Below are positions 1 through 13,391 of a stretch of DNA of 64,000 nucleotides, piece by piece (position 1 is the first letter of the stretch; each line of letters starts with the position of its first letter). The DNA is from Heliocidaris erythrogramma (taxonomy: Eukaryota > Echinodermata > Echinoidea > Camarodonta > Echinometridae). The notes under the pieces were generated by a model, which saw nothing but the letters and a program-made list of their open reading frames with translations, was not told the DNA's origin and did not search any database. The translations under genes and the position numbers were made by a program. The stretch covers positions 7,588,244 through 7,652,243 of the forward strand of contig CM046869.1 of assembly GCA_025617745.1 (NCBI GenBank), read 5' to 3'.

Positions 1-3000
1 ACCTGTGCCACAGACAAAAATAAATCATAAACACAAATATGGCATTAAAAGCAAAAAATCAGAAGAAAACAAAGAAAATAGGAAAAAAGAAATGTGGTAT
101 TTTCTCCATAATCAAAACGCATATTTAAATGAACCATACAATAATAATAAAAAAAAGCACTGAAGAGCTGAAAAATTATACATCACAACATAGAGATATA
201 CATAGAGGCAAGACATAAAACATGAAATGTGAAATGAAATACACATAAAACATAAATCATCATTCTGCTTGTCTGGACAAAGGACATTGTGAAACAGTTC
301 TTAAACATGTAAAACAGAATTCTTAAGTGCTTTAAAGTGCTTTTTGGTGTATATATATATATTGGGGGATATATACAAATAATGAGATATTTGACCCAGA
401 TATATATAAATTTGCAAACACCAAGTATACAGAGCATTTAAAAAAATGTTTTTCTTGTTCTCATCTAAATTGTGACCAGGTGCTGATATACCGTCAAATT
501 GTGTGTGATCTTTGCAAGGTGGTATAACCATATTCATCTTGAATATACATGTATACAAATGCAGTACATGCATCTACATTTTATATCTACATTTCAGTTT
601 AGATTATGCAAAATATGGTTCTGACAGAGTTTGGGTTTGATAGTGTCTGACCTGTTTTAGTGTACATTATGTAAATACCTTTACTATTAAAGTGACAGTA
701 AACTGGAGCTCCTAAATAGTGCCATCTTTCAACAGGATTTGATAAGTGTCTGTGCCTTTCATTTTCCCATCATGCCCCATTCTAGTTTGTAAAAGCTTAG
801 AATGTACCTGCACACAATTTTCCACAATGCCAAGTCAAAAACAATAGTTTGAAATATAAAATTTTCCTATTATCCAAACAAGCTGTTTGTCAAAATTCAA
901 ACTAAAATGCAAATAATATTCAAATCATAATCTAAATTTAGCAATTACTGCAAGATGGCACTGTTCAAGTTCTGCCAGTTTAATGCCACTTTAAATATGA
1001 AATAAACATATGAAAAAATATGAAAACAATTAAATGCTTGCACCTCTTGTATTTATAATTCATTATAATTATAGTCCACAGCAAAATACTGTATGCCTGA
1101 CAATAATAGTCCATTGTTTACAGAGAATTATTTCAGAGACCCAACATTAAAAAATTCTTAATTGTGCTCTTCAAATCTATCAATATATGTTTGAGGTTTG
1201 TAAATATATCTATCTTGTATATAATTGTACTTGGCAGTGGAATACAAATATTTTTGTGCTGCTATATGGAACTTTGAATAAAGGAATGCACATGTTTAGT
1301 ACAGAGGTACATGTATATAGTGCACACAGAGATTTTATCACAACTAAAGCCAGGGAAAATATCTATACAAGTATATATTTCATTTGTTCATTAATGTAAA
1401 GCGCCTATTCATCATCTTTCATCAGTTATTACAGCAAAGTTTTCACTTGCACGTAAAAAGCTGCTTAACGCAAAGTAAATCAACATGCAACAATGCATTA
1501 TAGCAAATACACCATGCTCAAACCAAATCATAACTCAATCAAGATATGAAAGTGCTTTTGAACTAACAAAACAAACTAGTCCAAACAAAAAAGACAATGC
1601 CAATATGGAAAATAACTCTTGAATCATTTTGTCTTTCCATTTAAACCAAAATAAAATTACAATGAAAGGATTGCAGATCTATATTCTTTTATATTGAAGT
1701 CGGAGACTCAGTTTTTAATGGTTGAAAGGGAAAACAACCCCAATTCTACTCCATGAATGATTTAAAGGAATATATCAGCTAACAATCTACGTGAATTCTA
1801 TATTCTCTTCTCAGTTGCACCAACATATATGACTTTGCACGAGTTTGTGAAACATGAGATTGAATTGTGCTTTAATTTCCTTTTCTTGGATTGTGGAGCC
1901 TCAAGAAATAAAATAACACCTTTTGGAACTAAACTGCATTTGATTTTCACCAAATAAAAGCATAAGAAAAGAGAGGGTGGTGAATTGGTGGGAAACAAAT
2001 CCCTATAACATAATCAAGAGGACTTGTTTTGAAATCCCTTCTGGTGTACAATATGTGAGCTCTTAAATCTGTCTTTTACGTAAATCGCTTCCCTCCCTCT
2101 CGTAAGAGTTTGTATTTCAGTAAGTCTGTCCTTGTTAAATAATCTACCGTTGATGACTAAGACGACTGACAGGCAAAATCACTGAAATAAAAATGTTCAG
2201 AAATCCATGCATGTTCATGCAAGTTAAACGTGTGGCACAGTCCATAGAGCAAGACGCTTAAGCGGGGGATCCAGCGAGACAGTAATTAGTTCTTCATTTC
2301 AAGACAGGCACAGCAGCAGTATCAAAAATAATCTATTGTGGATATGAATCAAATCTATATCAGAAGGCAGTTACCCTTGAATTAGGATTATCAATTTTTA
2401 CAATGGCATTAAAAATAAGTTTACCCTTCTAGGATCAAGGATTTAGGAGACGTATAATTTGCAAAACCAGTCTTACATTCTTCACAAGTTTCTGAATTTT
2501 TTGGATTTGTTTTCATGAATTTTACTGTGGCATATTTTCATACAGAAATATTGTTATTAGAATAACTACCTTAATGCTCTTTTACATAATTACATATATA
2601 TGCCAATAGTTGATACGAAGTGAAAAATGCAATTCACATTAAGAAAAATCAAAGCCCTCGACATTAACTACCCCTTCTTTGAGATCAATAGTTATTTGGT
2701 TTTTGTAATACCTATGCCACATGCGTTAGCGTAGCCAGCTTTTTCATATTGGAGGGGGCAGCCCAAGCAAATGTGCTAACAAGTTTGTTGACGGTATGTT
2801 ACAAGTGCCTATAAAATCTCTGAAATATATACATTTATATTAGGGAGGGGGCAACTGCCCCTTTCCCCATAGCTTGGGCTACGCCAGTGGTTATATCGAT
2901 GTGCTGGGGCAGCTGTGCCTGTTGAATGAGATCTCTATCTAAAGTGCACCAATGACGTGCTGTCTCTATTAGTCAATTGCTACCCGGGGTTAAAGTTCAT

Positions 3001-3011
3001 AACTATGGTAC
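1..3011. other. Non-coding stretch, likely F-BAR gene intron
   Basis: AT-rich with no supported exon. It holds one small inverted-repeat element (2727-2890). At 2228-2275 there is a possible tRNA-like fragment (GTGGCACAGTCCATAGAGC). On the minus strand the first bases read TTTTTGTCTGTGGCACAG|GT, which resembles a splice acceptor. If real, the next exon starts at the very edge and cannot be read. Confidence 0.6.
2727..2890. mobile_element. Short inverted-repeat element (~165 bp)
   Basis: The left end TAGCGTAGCCAG and the right end GGGCTACGCCAG are inverted repeats, with GGAGGGGGCA(G/A) stretches inside both arms. No coding capacity. A MITE-type element is likely; the superfamily is not clear. 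Confidence 0.6.
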
Positions 3012-3086
3012 CTTGCGTCTAAAGGACGGCGTGTGAGGGATTTTCATCTTGATGCTGGACGTGGGGCGCGAGCCTTCCTTATCCTC
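3012..3086 (-). CDS. FNBP1: Candidate linker exon of the F-BAR gene (25 codons)
   Basis: 75 nt, phase 0 at both ends, encoding EDKEGSRPTSSIKM followed by KIPHTPSFRRK. It is preceded by a long C/T tract ending CTCCCACCAG and followed by CGCAAG|GTACCA. The peptide is basic and Ser/Thr/Pro-rich, as expected of the variable linker between the F-BAR and HR1 domains in CIP4/FBP17/TOCA-1, where vertebrates also use optional exons. It is GC-rich in an AT-rich setting and in phase with both alternative exons. I see no family motif that proves it, and the intron to 17496 would be 14.4 kb. Confidence 0.5.
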
Positions 3087-3209
3087 CTGGTGGGAGGGGG
3101 GCGGAGTGGGTAACGAGGCAGGCGGGTGGGGCAACGAGGAAGCAATGTGGAGGGTGGAGGGGGGAAGGTAGAATATTGGTTAGTGTCAACAGCAATTAAT
3201 GCAAAAAAA

Positions 3210-3236
3210 AGGGGTGGGGTGAGAAGAAACAGATAT

Positions 3237-3267
<31 letters not shown>

Positions 3268-3970
3268 AAAGAAAGAAAACATGAAATACACACAAACAGG
3301 GAAAGAAAGACAGAGACATAGACACATGGAGAGACGGAAAGAAAAAGGGAAGAGAGAGAGAGTGAGTGAGAGAGAGAGAGAGAGGAGTTGGAGCATGACA
3401 AATAGAGAATGATCAAAAAATTGACAGAGAGCAAACAGATTAGGCAGGGAAAGAGAGAAAAAAAAACATTGGATGATACAGGGACGGGTATAAGAGAAGT
3501 AAGGCAAGGGGTACAGAAAAAGGAAAAGAGAGAAAGAGGAAGAAATGGAGAGAGGGAGTAAGAGAGAGAGAGAGTGAGAGAAGAGAGAAGACAGAGGGAT
3601 GGGAAAGACCAGGAAAGAAAGATGGAGATTAATAAGCATGGAAGTAAAGAGAGGGCAGGGGTAGATATAAATGTTGACAGGGGAAGAGTGGAGAAGTGTT
3701 CAAATGGAAAGAGATTTGGGATAGATGAGAAATATTAAAATTTTGTTTGTGGCACAAACCCCAAGATAGACAAGTAAGATAACATACAACCAGTGAAGTA
3801 CAGTGACATAGAGAGATTAGATTCATAAGTGAAAGAATTATGTGAAAATATTATCGCATTAGTATCAAAATAGAGACAGATAGAGAGAGAGAGAGAGAGA
3901 GACAGACAGAGCAGACAGAGAGAGAGAGTGATATGAAGAGTAGAGAGAGAGAGAGCGAGAGAGAGAGAGC

Positions 3971-4005
<35 letters not shown>

Positions 4006-4090
4006 AGAGGGAGAGAGAGAGGGAGAGAGCAAAGAGAGCAAGAGGGTGAGAGAGAATAGTACAATTTGAGAAAGATAATACATAAAGGGA
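3210..4090. repeat. GA-rich purine tract with several (GA)n microsatellites
   Basis: About 880 bp of almost pure purine on the + strand, with (GA)n runs near 3240, 3355, 3560, 3885 and 3945-4025. The long minus-strand 'Ser-Leu' open frames here are translation of this repeat and not genes. Confidence 0.9.
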
Positions 4091-4213
4091 GGATGAGAGA
4101 AAAGAGAGACTTTCGAAAGAAAATAACATTTAGAAAAGAAAGAAGATTGGCCAAGTGAAATCATTAAAGAACAAAAAGCGTAAGATACAAACCAGAGAAA
4201 AAAATTAGTGGCG

Positions 4214-4509
4214 ATAGAAAATAAATAGAAAATAGAAGATAAATAGAAAATAGAAGATAAATAGAAAATAGAAGATAAATAGAAAATAGAAGATAAATAG
4301 AAAATAGAAGATAAATAGAAAAATAGAAGATAAATAGAAATAGAAGATAAATAGAAAATAGAAGATAAATAGAAAACAGAAGATAAATAGAAAAATAGAA
4401 GATAAATAGAAATAGAAGATAAATAGAAAATAGAAGATAAATAGAAAATAGAAGATAAATAGAAAATAGAAGATAAATAGAAAATAGAAGATAAATAGAA
4501 AATAGAAGA
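4214..4509. repeat. 18-bp tandem repeat (GAAAATAGAAGATAAATA)n
   Basis: About 16 copies of an 18-bp unit, with occasional 1-bp gains or losses. The period is a multiple of three, which produces artificial repetitive open frames in three frames of the minus strand. Confidence 0.93.
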
Positions 4510-5603
4510 CAAAAGATAATTCGAAGAAGAAAGAGAAAGGAAAATATAAACATATAAGAGTCCACATGTACATACATTTTAGAAGTTAATTCAGAAAATG
4601 AGCACACACATCAGGATTATAGAACACCAGGGGATAGAGATGTTTATAGATAATGCTATCTACATTAACATTGTTATAAATGACAAATGCATTCTGACTC
4701 AATACCATTTGATTTAAAAGGTTGCACGGCTAATTCAAGTCAGAAGACATCTTTGTAATGCATCTTTTTCTACTCTACGACAGCTGATAATTTTACAATC
4801 AAATTATGCTTTGAACAGCCATTTTCAATGCAATATCTTAAAAAAAATTGTTTCTTGTAAAACATTAGCTTTATTAAACATTGAGACTTTTACCTCCATC
4901 AGTTTAAAACAATTTATTTTTTACTGCTTTAGTTGGAACAGGGTAATGTATAAAATCCATACCTGTTACAGAAATTTATTTAACTCAAAATACACATATT
5001 TTACAAATTATTTAAATATTTAGTCATGTCCTGTCTAAGATACAAGTAAACAACTTAAATTATCACATAATTTCTCACTTATACAAAATTTATGACACTT
5101 ACTTAAAAAAAAAAGAAAATCTAAACAATAACAAAAAATAACAGACATGCAAAACATAAACCGAGTGACAAGAAAGGGGGAAAAAATATAAAATGTGGTG
5201 TAATAATGCTTCAGTTATATTTTGCTTATCTTTTTTTTTCTTTTGATTGGTAGAAATATTTTTTTCCACTACTTTCTATTTTGTGTTCATTGTGCATCTT
5301 TAAATAGTTGTGTGCACACTAAATATGTCTGCAGGATGTTTTTTGAAATTTTTGTGTAAGATTATAATTGATGTTGCTTTTTTGTTTGTTGGAATGATAT
5401 ATTTCTAGGCATTGAACAATTTTTTGTGTACCCTCTTAACATTGTAATATATTTATAACATTCTTGTGAAAGACAAATAACTGGTTCTTGCAAATGATAG
5501 ATGTACTTTTTTTCCTTGTGCAAGATACATAGTGAATAGTTGTAGTTTCAAGTGGCTTAGAAGTCCATTACCATATTTTTGCTTATTTATTCATTTATTT
5601 ATT

Positions 5604-5608
<5 letters not shown>

Positions 5609-5665
<57 letters not shown>
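5609..5665. repeat. (TA)n microsatellite
   Basis: An uninterrupted TA dinucleotide run of about 57 bp. Confidence 0.97.
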
Positions 5666-5668
<3 letters not shown>

Positions 5669-6507
5669 ATATTATTTTTTGCTCTGCACCTTTAGTAGTT
5701 CATTACTGTTGCTCTAGAGGTTCACACAAAAGTAAGCAACTCTTAGTTTGACATTTGTTTCCATAACCATACCTCTCTCTAGTGTCCCCTGAGAAAAAGA
5801 AAAGGCTACAACCTTCTTGTTCTCAATTAAAAAAAAAATAAAAGAAGTACAGAATTCTATAATCTAAACTAACTGCAGAGATAAATTAGTACACTGACTC
5901 CTAAATCACAGCTTTTCACTTGGCATTCATCATTCTTTATACTTTGATGTAAGCATACATACTACTGTATCAACATCCGTTATTACTTAACGCAATAAAT
6001 GGTCATTTGAAAGGGTGACAGTGTCCGTTTCAGGAAACTTGTAATCATATCAACTATAAAAGAAATGCCGTACCCAAAAGTGCAAGTGAAAGCATGCGCA
6101 ATGCTTTCTTTAAATCATCCTTGTTTTACTGATCACCAGAGATATACCATATATAACTCAGTCCTGTACAAAGCTTCAGTTGGATATTTCCAAATATATT
6201 TTCTGCTTGTGTATGCGTGCAATGCGTACATCTCAACTGCTAAGGTTCTAACAAACAACTAAAAGTGCGAATTTTTGTACGATTTACTTCTGAGATAGGA
6301 AGTTCTTTTTGACTCCCTGCAAAACTTTCTAATTCATTCAAATATTGATCACATTGGAATATATATGTCAATAAATCTTCTGTGCGCTTGCTTCGTGTAC
6401 ATCTCAATTGCTAGGGTTCGAAAAAAACATTGAAAAGTGCAAATTTATGTATGATTCACTTCCGGGTCAGGGGTTCATTTTCTATTCCTCGCAACATTTT
6501 GTGACTA

Positions 6508-6662
6508 CCTGTAAAACCAGAAACTTTCGCGACATAAAACTTTCGCAAATCGTTAATGACAGCCAATTTGCTGCAAGAAACTTTCAAGAATTTTTTTGTT
6601 GTTGTTTCAGTTGTGATTTGATTATTTCGCAGCGTGAAACTTTCGCGAATCTTGTTTTACAG
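6508..6662. mobile_element. MITE with TA target duplication (Tc1/mariner-like)
   Basis: The ends read CCTGTAAAACCAGAAAC and GAATCTTGTTTTACAG, flanked by TA on both sides. Internal AAACTTTCGCG motifs occur in both arms. A local duplicate of the flank (6325-6345) lacks the element and keeps one TA, which is a direct empty-site comparison. A related fragment is at 11888-12060. Confidence 0.75.
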
Positions 6663-7291
6663 TAATTCATTCAAATCATGATCGTTTGGGATTTTTCCTC
6701 ACTATCCATCCCCTGGAGTAATTCGAATCAGAGGGCAGTGTATTTTGTTCCTCAGGAAATGAAAAGATTGATACACAATTCTGAGAAATAGAGACATGAA
6801 AAAAAAGTGGACATGACAAGTGGAAACACAGTGAACATTCATGATAACATCTACATGTAGTGATAGTAAGATGGGTGTTAACTAATTCTTGGATACCCTT
6901 AAAAGGATTCGGTAACTCTGTGGAGGCTTGATTTAATAAATTGTTGAATTTTGATATCTGTCTTGTATAATGATGTTCAGAAGGATAAATAAATAGCCAG
7001 GCATAGAAAGGTTTTCAGATATATAATGCTATTATTAAGATATCTATGACTGAATACTCCCATTTACGAAAGCGTATGGCTATACGCTTTAGTCTAACAC
7101 TGAGTCTATGGGGGAAAATGAGTCTTTCATTACCGGTCACTTTCATATGTTTACTTTTGTGAAGGATATGATGATTTTGAAGTGCTTTTCCCCCCCTAGG
7201 CTTCATTTTTACACCATATTACATACACTGATAGCATGTAAGGCCAGGCAGCTCAGATTTTATCAAGCCTCTACAAAGTTACCTAATCACT

Positions 7292-7371
7292 TTAACCCAC
7301 AGAGTACTGGAACCGGGTGGCCCCTGTATTAAGCCTATGAGAAGGAGCGAATTCAGCAGTCAAGAGGTTAA
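7292..7371. mobile_element. 80-bp TTAA-flanked mini-element
   Basis: It starts TTAACCCACAGAG and ends CAAGAGGTTAA. Its interior (GGAACC, CCCTGTATTAAG, CAGCAGTCAA) matches the 71-bp element at 48011-48081, so the two are one family. The TTAA ends suggest mobilisation by a piggyBac-type enzyme. Confidence 0.65.
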
Positions 7372-7413
7372 TATCCTTCAAACTCTCAGCATATGATGTT
7401 GTCTACTGAGAAC

Positions 7414-7556
7414 CAGGGGAGCATTTCATCAAGTGTTTTGTCAGTCATATTTACCAACAAATTTGCTCTCAGCCAATCAGATGAAAGGATTTCAGTAGCT
7501 TATAACAGTTGTCGGTGAAAATCACAAGACAAAACACTTGATGAAATGCTCCCCTG
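7414..7556. mobile_element. CWG-flanked palindromic MITE, copy 1
   Basis: About 137 bp of element begins GGGAGC(A/G)TTTCATCAAG and ends in its inverse, flanked by CAG/CTG. Family consensus arms carry GTTTTGTCAGTGATTTTTAC and a central GCCAATCAGATGCAAGGATT. It has no coding capacity and is one of eight copies in the window. Confidence 0.9.
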
Positions 7557-9148
7557 AAGCTAATAATTCAAATAAGAATATACCCATGTACATCAGAAAG
7601 GCTACATCTAAATTCTGCTTGAAAAAAATCCCTAATTTTAACACTGTTTATAAGAATACTATATATTAAAGACAAATATTCTTAGCATCCTTTTGCATAT
7701 AAATCTTGCCAATAAATATAAGGAATAAAAAATTCATTACAAAAGCAGTAAGAATTCTTTCGGTATAATATATTCTTTAATCCTGGCCCTAACAAAACGT
7801 GATAATGCCCACCTAATCCTCAACAGATGAAGAAATGTTAAATTATTCAGATATTTCCAATATAACATCAATCTGGTTAGAATAAGGGCTGAATTGTGGA
7901 TTATGTGCGAGATTACAAGTAACTTGGGCAGCATCTCACAGAACCGTTAAATGTCTAGGTTCACCAACATTCCACTGAAGCTCATGTTAATTTTATAACA
8001 CATGTTTCAATGGGATGTCGACGAAGTAAGACTTATGATGGTCTTGTGACGTGCTGTCTTGCAGTAGTATCAATATAATGTAGTTAGGCATTGCTGTATC
8101 TGTATACATGTAATTACAGTGTACAAGTAGGTATATAGTTAGGCATATTTATTTTGGTGGGCAGTTAACTGGTTTGCAGCAAATTAGTAGAGTTAGGCTG
8201 AAAAGGAGTGCAGAGGATATTTCATATAGCATATAGCATATAGCATATTCCCCCAAATCACGATTGTTAATTCTTAGTTAAAGATCACAAAAGAAAACCT
8301 GTTTGGAATAGAGTACGAAGATTTATATTACACAAAACATATGAAAGTCTTTCGATGTTGCTACTTGTGGTCAGTTTCCGCAAAATAAAACAGCAATCAT
8401 TTCTAAACATTTTTGTTTGAGGAAGAAAGAAGTGCGCTTGCATCACATTAGCAATAAACAAATTATAATGGAATGCTATTTTGTGTTTAACTTTGGCCCC
8501 ATACATGTAGTTACATCGCCTATGTCTTGAATAATGAACATTTGAACTCCATTACCTTGCCACATAATACACCTGAGTAAATAATACCTACGTGTATCAG
8601 GAATTCCTGAGTTACCTCAGTCCTTGCACCAAAAAAAAAATGTTAGCAATTTGACCGATCCCCTACAGTAGTAGCTTGGACAAATATGTCCGAGTCTAGT
8701 GTGGTTAGTAAACCATTATAAGATTTATCCATCCCACACTGCTTACAGGACAGAAATAACAAATATATCTATACAAATTTAGATAGAACTCCGTACATCC
8801 ATACACTGTGCAATTTGTGGTCTACTTCCTGGTGCAAAAATGCTTATTTACACTTTTTCCATAAGTTCAAGTCCTTCCTTTTTTTAATTTCTAACACTTT
8901 TTTTGTGGGCAGTATTTTTCTATGCTAATTCCATTCAGTGGCTTTGATTTCATGCAGACCATACAATTTATTTGGAGATCATTCGTAACTCCATAATCAG
9001 ATTTGGTCTTTTAGACTTTGAAAAAAAAAAGCATTTTATTTCTGCTCAATGAAATCGGAAATATCATACCGAGCAATTTCCTGCCCAGAAAGGCATATTC
9101 TCCTGAAACAACAATAGGATTTGGAAGACATGTAAATTTTGGTTTGAG

Positions 9149-9289
9149 ATGGAGAAAGAGAGAGAGCTAGAAGAAAGACCTAAAGAGAGACAGAGAGAGA
9201 GAGAAAGAGAAGAGAGAGAGAAAGAGAAGAGAGAGAGAGACGGACAGAAAGGGAAAGAGAGAGAGAGAGAGGGAAAGAGAGAGAGGGAA

Positions 9290-9322
<33 letters not shown>

Positions 9323-9515
9323 GACAGAGAGAGAGAGAAAGAGAACAGAAAGAGAGAGAGAGAAGAAAGACCTAGAGAGAGAGAGAGACAGACAGACAGA
9401 GACAGAGAGAGAGAGGGAGAGCGAGAGAGACAGAGAGAGAGAGAGAAAGAGAACAGAAAGAGAGAGAGAGAAGAAAGACCTAGAAAGAGAGAGACGGACA
9501 GAAAAGTGGGTTAAG
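9149..9515. repeat. GA-rich tract with a duplicated sub-block
   Basis: A (GA)n-based tract. The block containing GAAAGACCTAGA occurs three times (near 9172, 9364 and 9474). The open frame rich in Arg and Glu is an artefact of the repeat. Confidence 0.9.
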
Positions 9516-10388
9516 AAATAGGTTACTTGAAATATATATATGTAGATTAGAATATCATGTATATCAGATGGAGAAAGAGAGAGACAGTGAAAGGCGGTAA
9601 GTTAAAGGGATAGAAAGGATTCAGAAACGAGAAGAAAAAAACATGAGACAAAGAGTTTGAGAGGTTAAAAGCAATAAAACAGGAAATTAAAGACAGAAAT
9701 TAACGATAGAAAGTGACAGATATTAGTACATACCCCCAAAAAGCATCACTAGTCGCTTACTTAGCAAAGTGGAAACTTTATATCATAACCGTAATACCGG
9801 AAGACCCTTTTCTAAACTTGTTTTTGTTAACATATATTAGAATTTACTTTCATCGCTCTGTATTAAATGGAACTGGATATCACTGGTCTTTACAATGAAT
9901 GAATATACTGTATGAATGTGTAAAGTGAAAGATAAGAGAGCAATAAGAATAATTATCACTACATTATAGTGGTCTCCCTACATGCATGATAGTGAATAGA
10001 AACCGAGAGTTAACAATCGAGTCAAGTCGCTGTAATTAACACCACCAATATATCAGTGTGGGAATACAGTTATTAAGTATTGTTACAAGGAAACCAAATA
10101 AACTTCTGCAGTCAAATTACTAGGTACTAAATGCATGCATAAGATGCATGGATAGGACAAGAAGAGTGCTACAAACATGAAGGGACTTCCGGGATCAAGC
10201 TTTCCATTGGAAGATGCTAATGTGGAATTCATACATGTACATTATGTAGCTCTGTTCACAAATACATGTTCATTAGCAATCAAGTAAACTGATCATAAAT
10301 ACCGCACATGGACAACAAAAGTACCCACATCAGGAGATGTACCCAAATTTGTTCCCATTTACAGATTCTTTCACAAGTTTGTTTTGGT

Positions 10389-10529
10389 CCAGGGGAGCGA
10401 TTCATCAAGCGTTTTGTCAGTGATTTTTACTGAAAAATTTGCTCTCAGCCAATCAGATGCAAGGATTTCAGTAGCTTATAAGTTGTCGGTAAAAATCACT
10501 GACAAAACGCTTGATAAAATGCTCCCCAG
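10389..10529. mobile_element. CWG-flanked palindromic MITE, copy 2
   Basis: Same family as 7414-7556. It is flanked by CAG on both sides, a clean 3-bp target duplication. Confidence 0.92.
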
Positions 10530-11198
10530 AAGTTCAATATTGTTGAAAGACCCCACCGTTATTATCCCAGAGATTCATGACGCCACTTACATGTACGAGA
10601 AAGAATTAAAAAAAAAAAATCTAATGTACTTCTTTACCCTGGCTCTGATTTACATTTAGTTAATGTACCATAACTTGGTCACATTTTGTGAAATATGTTT
10701 TCTTTGGTAATATGTGTTATGTTTTTTGCAGTGTATAACTTACTGACCTTCGTGTGATCATTTGCTCAAGGTTGTCACAAATCATACATTGCTTTTTGAA
10801 TTTACTATAGAATACTGTGTAACTACTAAAGCAGCAGTTCTAAAGAATAATAATCTTGCAGCTATTTTGATGATGATAAAGGTGCCTTCTGCCCCATATT
10901 GAATTTGAAGCTTACGTTAGGTATTCCGCTGCCCTCTGCGTCGACTGATTAATACTAATGCGAATTTCGAGTATAAATGTAGTGGTGTATTGCACTAGGA
11001 GTGCATATGAGAACTGTCATCTACTTTGTTATATGTGCCAAACGTTGAGGAAATATATGTTTCAGAGATTACACAGCATTGGTCCTACGTGCCACTGGTC
11101 CACGCTAACACAAGAATCTCTGTAATATGCACCGTTAAGGGCTAAAACTTAATCAAATGTACTGACCAAAACTAATAAACCATCACAACAAAGTGGAA

Positions 11199-11450
11199 GT
11201 GTTGTGGTATAGTGGTATATTCACACGACTTCCAGTTGAAAGGTTAAGGGTTCAATCCCCGCCCAGCACTAACATTCTATTCCAAGCCAAAATGAGTCAC
11301 TCCTCATCCATCCAAGAGTAAATGGCTACATGATACGCTAAGAGCTACCTATTGGAACGCTTAGCTATAAGCAGGGAATTGATAAACTGAAATGTCTTTG
11401 AGCAGTTACTGCAACAGGAAAGCACTCAATAAATAATGTATTTAGGATAA
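11199..11450 (+). mobile_element. tRNA-derived SINE
   Basis: The 5' 73 nt is tRNA-like. GTGTTG pairs with CAGCAC as an acceptor stem, an A-box-like TGGTATAGTGGTATA lies at about 11206-11220, and a B box GGTTCAATCC at 11249-11258. An unrelated tail of about 180 bp follows and ends near CAATAAATAATG. The TATAGTGG loop resembles Asp/Glu/Gly tRNAs. The acceptor stem is imperfect, so a functional tRNA is unlikely. Confidence 0.7.
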
Positions 11451-13391
11451 TTGTAATTTATCCATAATGTTGCACAATACAGAGATAACTATGTTAGTGT
11501 GGGACCAAGGGAGCGTAGGACCAGATTGCTTGTCGTCGTTTGAGGAAATGGAAGGAAGACATTGAATACAAACACAAAACGAGTTATATCCTCACCTCAC
11601 GTCCTAGGCCCTGGCATGGGATAGATAAAGAAAAAAAACGGCTTAATCTTAAATTCTCCTAGAACGTCTACGCATGCTACATCAAAGCCCGGGGATTATT
11701 ACCCAGATGCCTGGATATCATGTCATACTGCATTTACGTTGACCTCTCAAGAAATGCACTGCAGATTTTCAGTAAATGTGAATGAACCTACACAAGCATC
11801 ATACATCTGAACTTCTGGAGTCTATGCATCTTTTGTCCAAGAACCAGTTTACATTTCAAACAGGCTTCGAGGAGTCCTTAGACTTAACTGTAAAACCAGA
11901 AAAATTTGTAAATTGTCTACGACACACATTTTCCGCACAAAACGAGGATAAATTGCGAGAATTCCTTTTTGATATTCATTCATTTCGCAGGAAGAAATTT
12001 TCAGGAATCTGGAGAACTCGCAAAATCCACAAATGCTCCTTTCACATGATGTTTTTGTTGATTTTTTTTTTTAAAACTTGGGTATGGTTCTTAGATGATG
12101 CTTGGGGAAAAGAGTGGCAGAAATCCATGAGGCAGTACCTTAAACTGAAAAAGGAATTGGTCGAATGACAACATGACATGTTAACCACGGAAAGGGACAA
12201 TCCCCCAGCTTTTAATTAGGACCAGAGAATTGATCCCCCTTCAAGGCATATCGACTGGATACACCATTTGTTAAGAACACTGGTTAGAAGTGATGTTACA
12301 AAAAGCTGGAATTTAGTCAAATTATATCAATGGCTGAAGTATCGTAATGCAATTGGTTAGAGTTACAATATAGATCTTCCTATGTACTATTATTAGCATA
12401 AAATTGTCATGCATTAGAAAAGAAAAAATAATAATTCTCTCAGATTATGTTTTAAATTCCCTCTCAAAATCAATTATTCTGCTTCTAAGGGGTTACACTA
12501 AACAACTTATTCCGTAGCAGAATATAAGTTAAACTGCATAGAGGGAAAACAATTATGAGATAAATATGTATGCATACATGTCTGTTAAAGCATTACTTAT
12601 GACATATCATATGTGTATATATATACATCTACTTTGTTACATTTATGAGCAATATTAGATGTATCTTGGGTTTAATTATAATATACGAGTTATAATTTTG
12701 AGTCAATAAAGATTATTAATACATGTAGTTCATACTATAATGTTCTGTTACATTAGTGTTTAAGAAAAAGAAAATCATACAACATGCTTGATTTTGAAAG
12801 TTAAACATTTTTGTTTTTTGTTAGAAGCTTGTAACTTGGCTAATGCTAAATCAAATTATAAAGTACATGTATTACATATTATTCTATGCAAACTTCAGAA
12901 TTTAGTTTTGATACTTTCATGCATGAACATGTATCTCAGAATTCTTATTGATATCTGTAACAAAAATTGCATGAAGTAGAGATTCTGGCTAAAAAGATCA
13001 TTATATGCAAAATCATCTTTACAAATCATAATATATCTTCTATAAAAAGAACAATAATTATTTCAATACACTTTATAAAAATACTGTATCTTCTTTTGGA
13101 TATACATAATTTGAATTAATTAGAATCCATTCCATTCAATTTCTATGATTTTTAAATATTTTTTGTTTTTGTTTCTGGTTTTTTGTGCAAAAGAAAATCT
13201 GTCACAATGCTTTTTTTCTAATTTGGAATGTCAAAACTAGGGAAATTATGCCCTATGTGAAGGGCATCGAGATCAAATTTGGTTTACAATTTTATTTTTG
13301 TTCTTCCTTTTCCATTTATGATCGGTTAAGAATGCCCATTTATGATGAGTATTAGTGATGGGGGGAGGTGAATGATCATGCTACAAGTATA

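Larger units (their letters stand above)
4511..9148. other. AT-rich intronic stretch with several small repeats
   Basis: No exon seen. Apart from the elements listed separately, it holds a long (TA)n run, a local duplication (6213-6352 against 6390-6690) and a short CATATAG triplication at 8224. Confidence 0.6.

Noticed and set aside
3044..4607. Ser/Leu-rich and LFSIYL-repeat open frames on the minus strand
   Set aside because: They come from (GA)n tracts and the 18-bp tandem repeat. Overlapping frames are open at once and no splice or start signals are seen.
9149..9514. 121-codon Arg/Glu-rich open frame
   Set aside because: It is translation of a (GA)n microsatellite block.
10900..10960. 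Possible short minus-strand exon near a GTAAGC donor
   Set aside because: Only about 20 nt between a GCAG and the donor, with no recognisable peptide.
11782..12168. 128-codon open frame on +
   Set aside because: It spans a diverged MITE fragment (CTGTAAAACCAGAAAA at 11888) and has no family resemblance.
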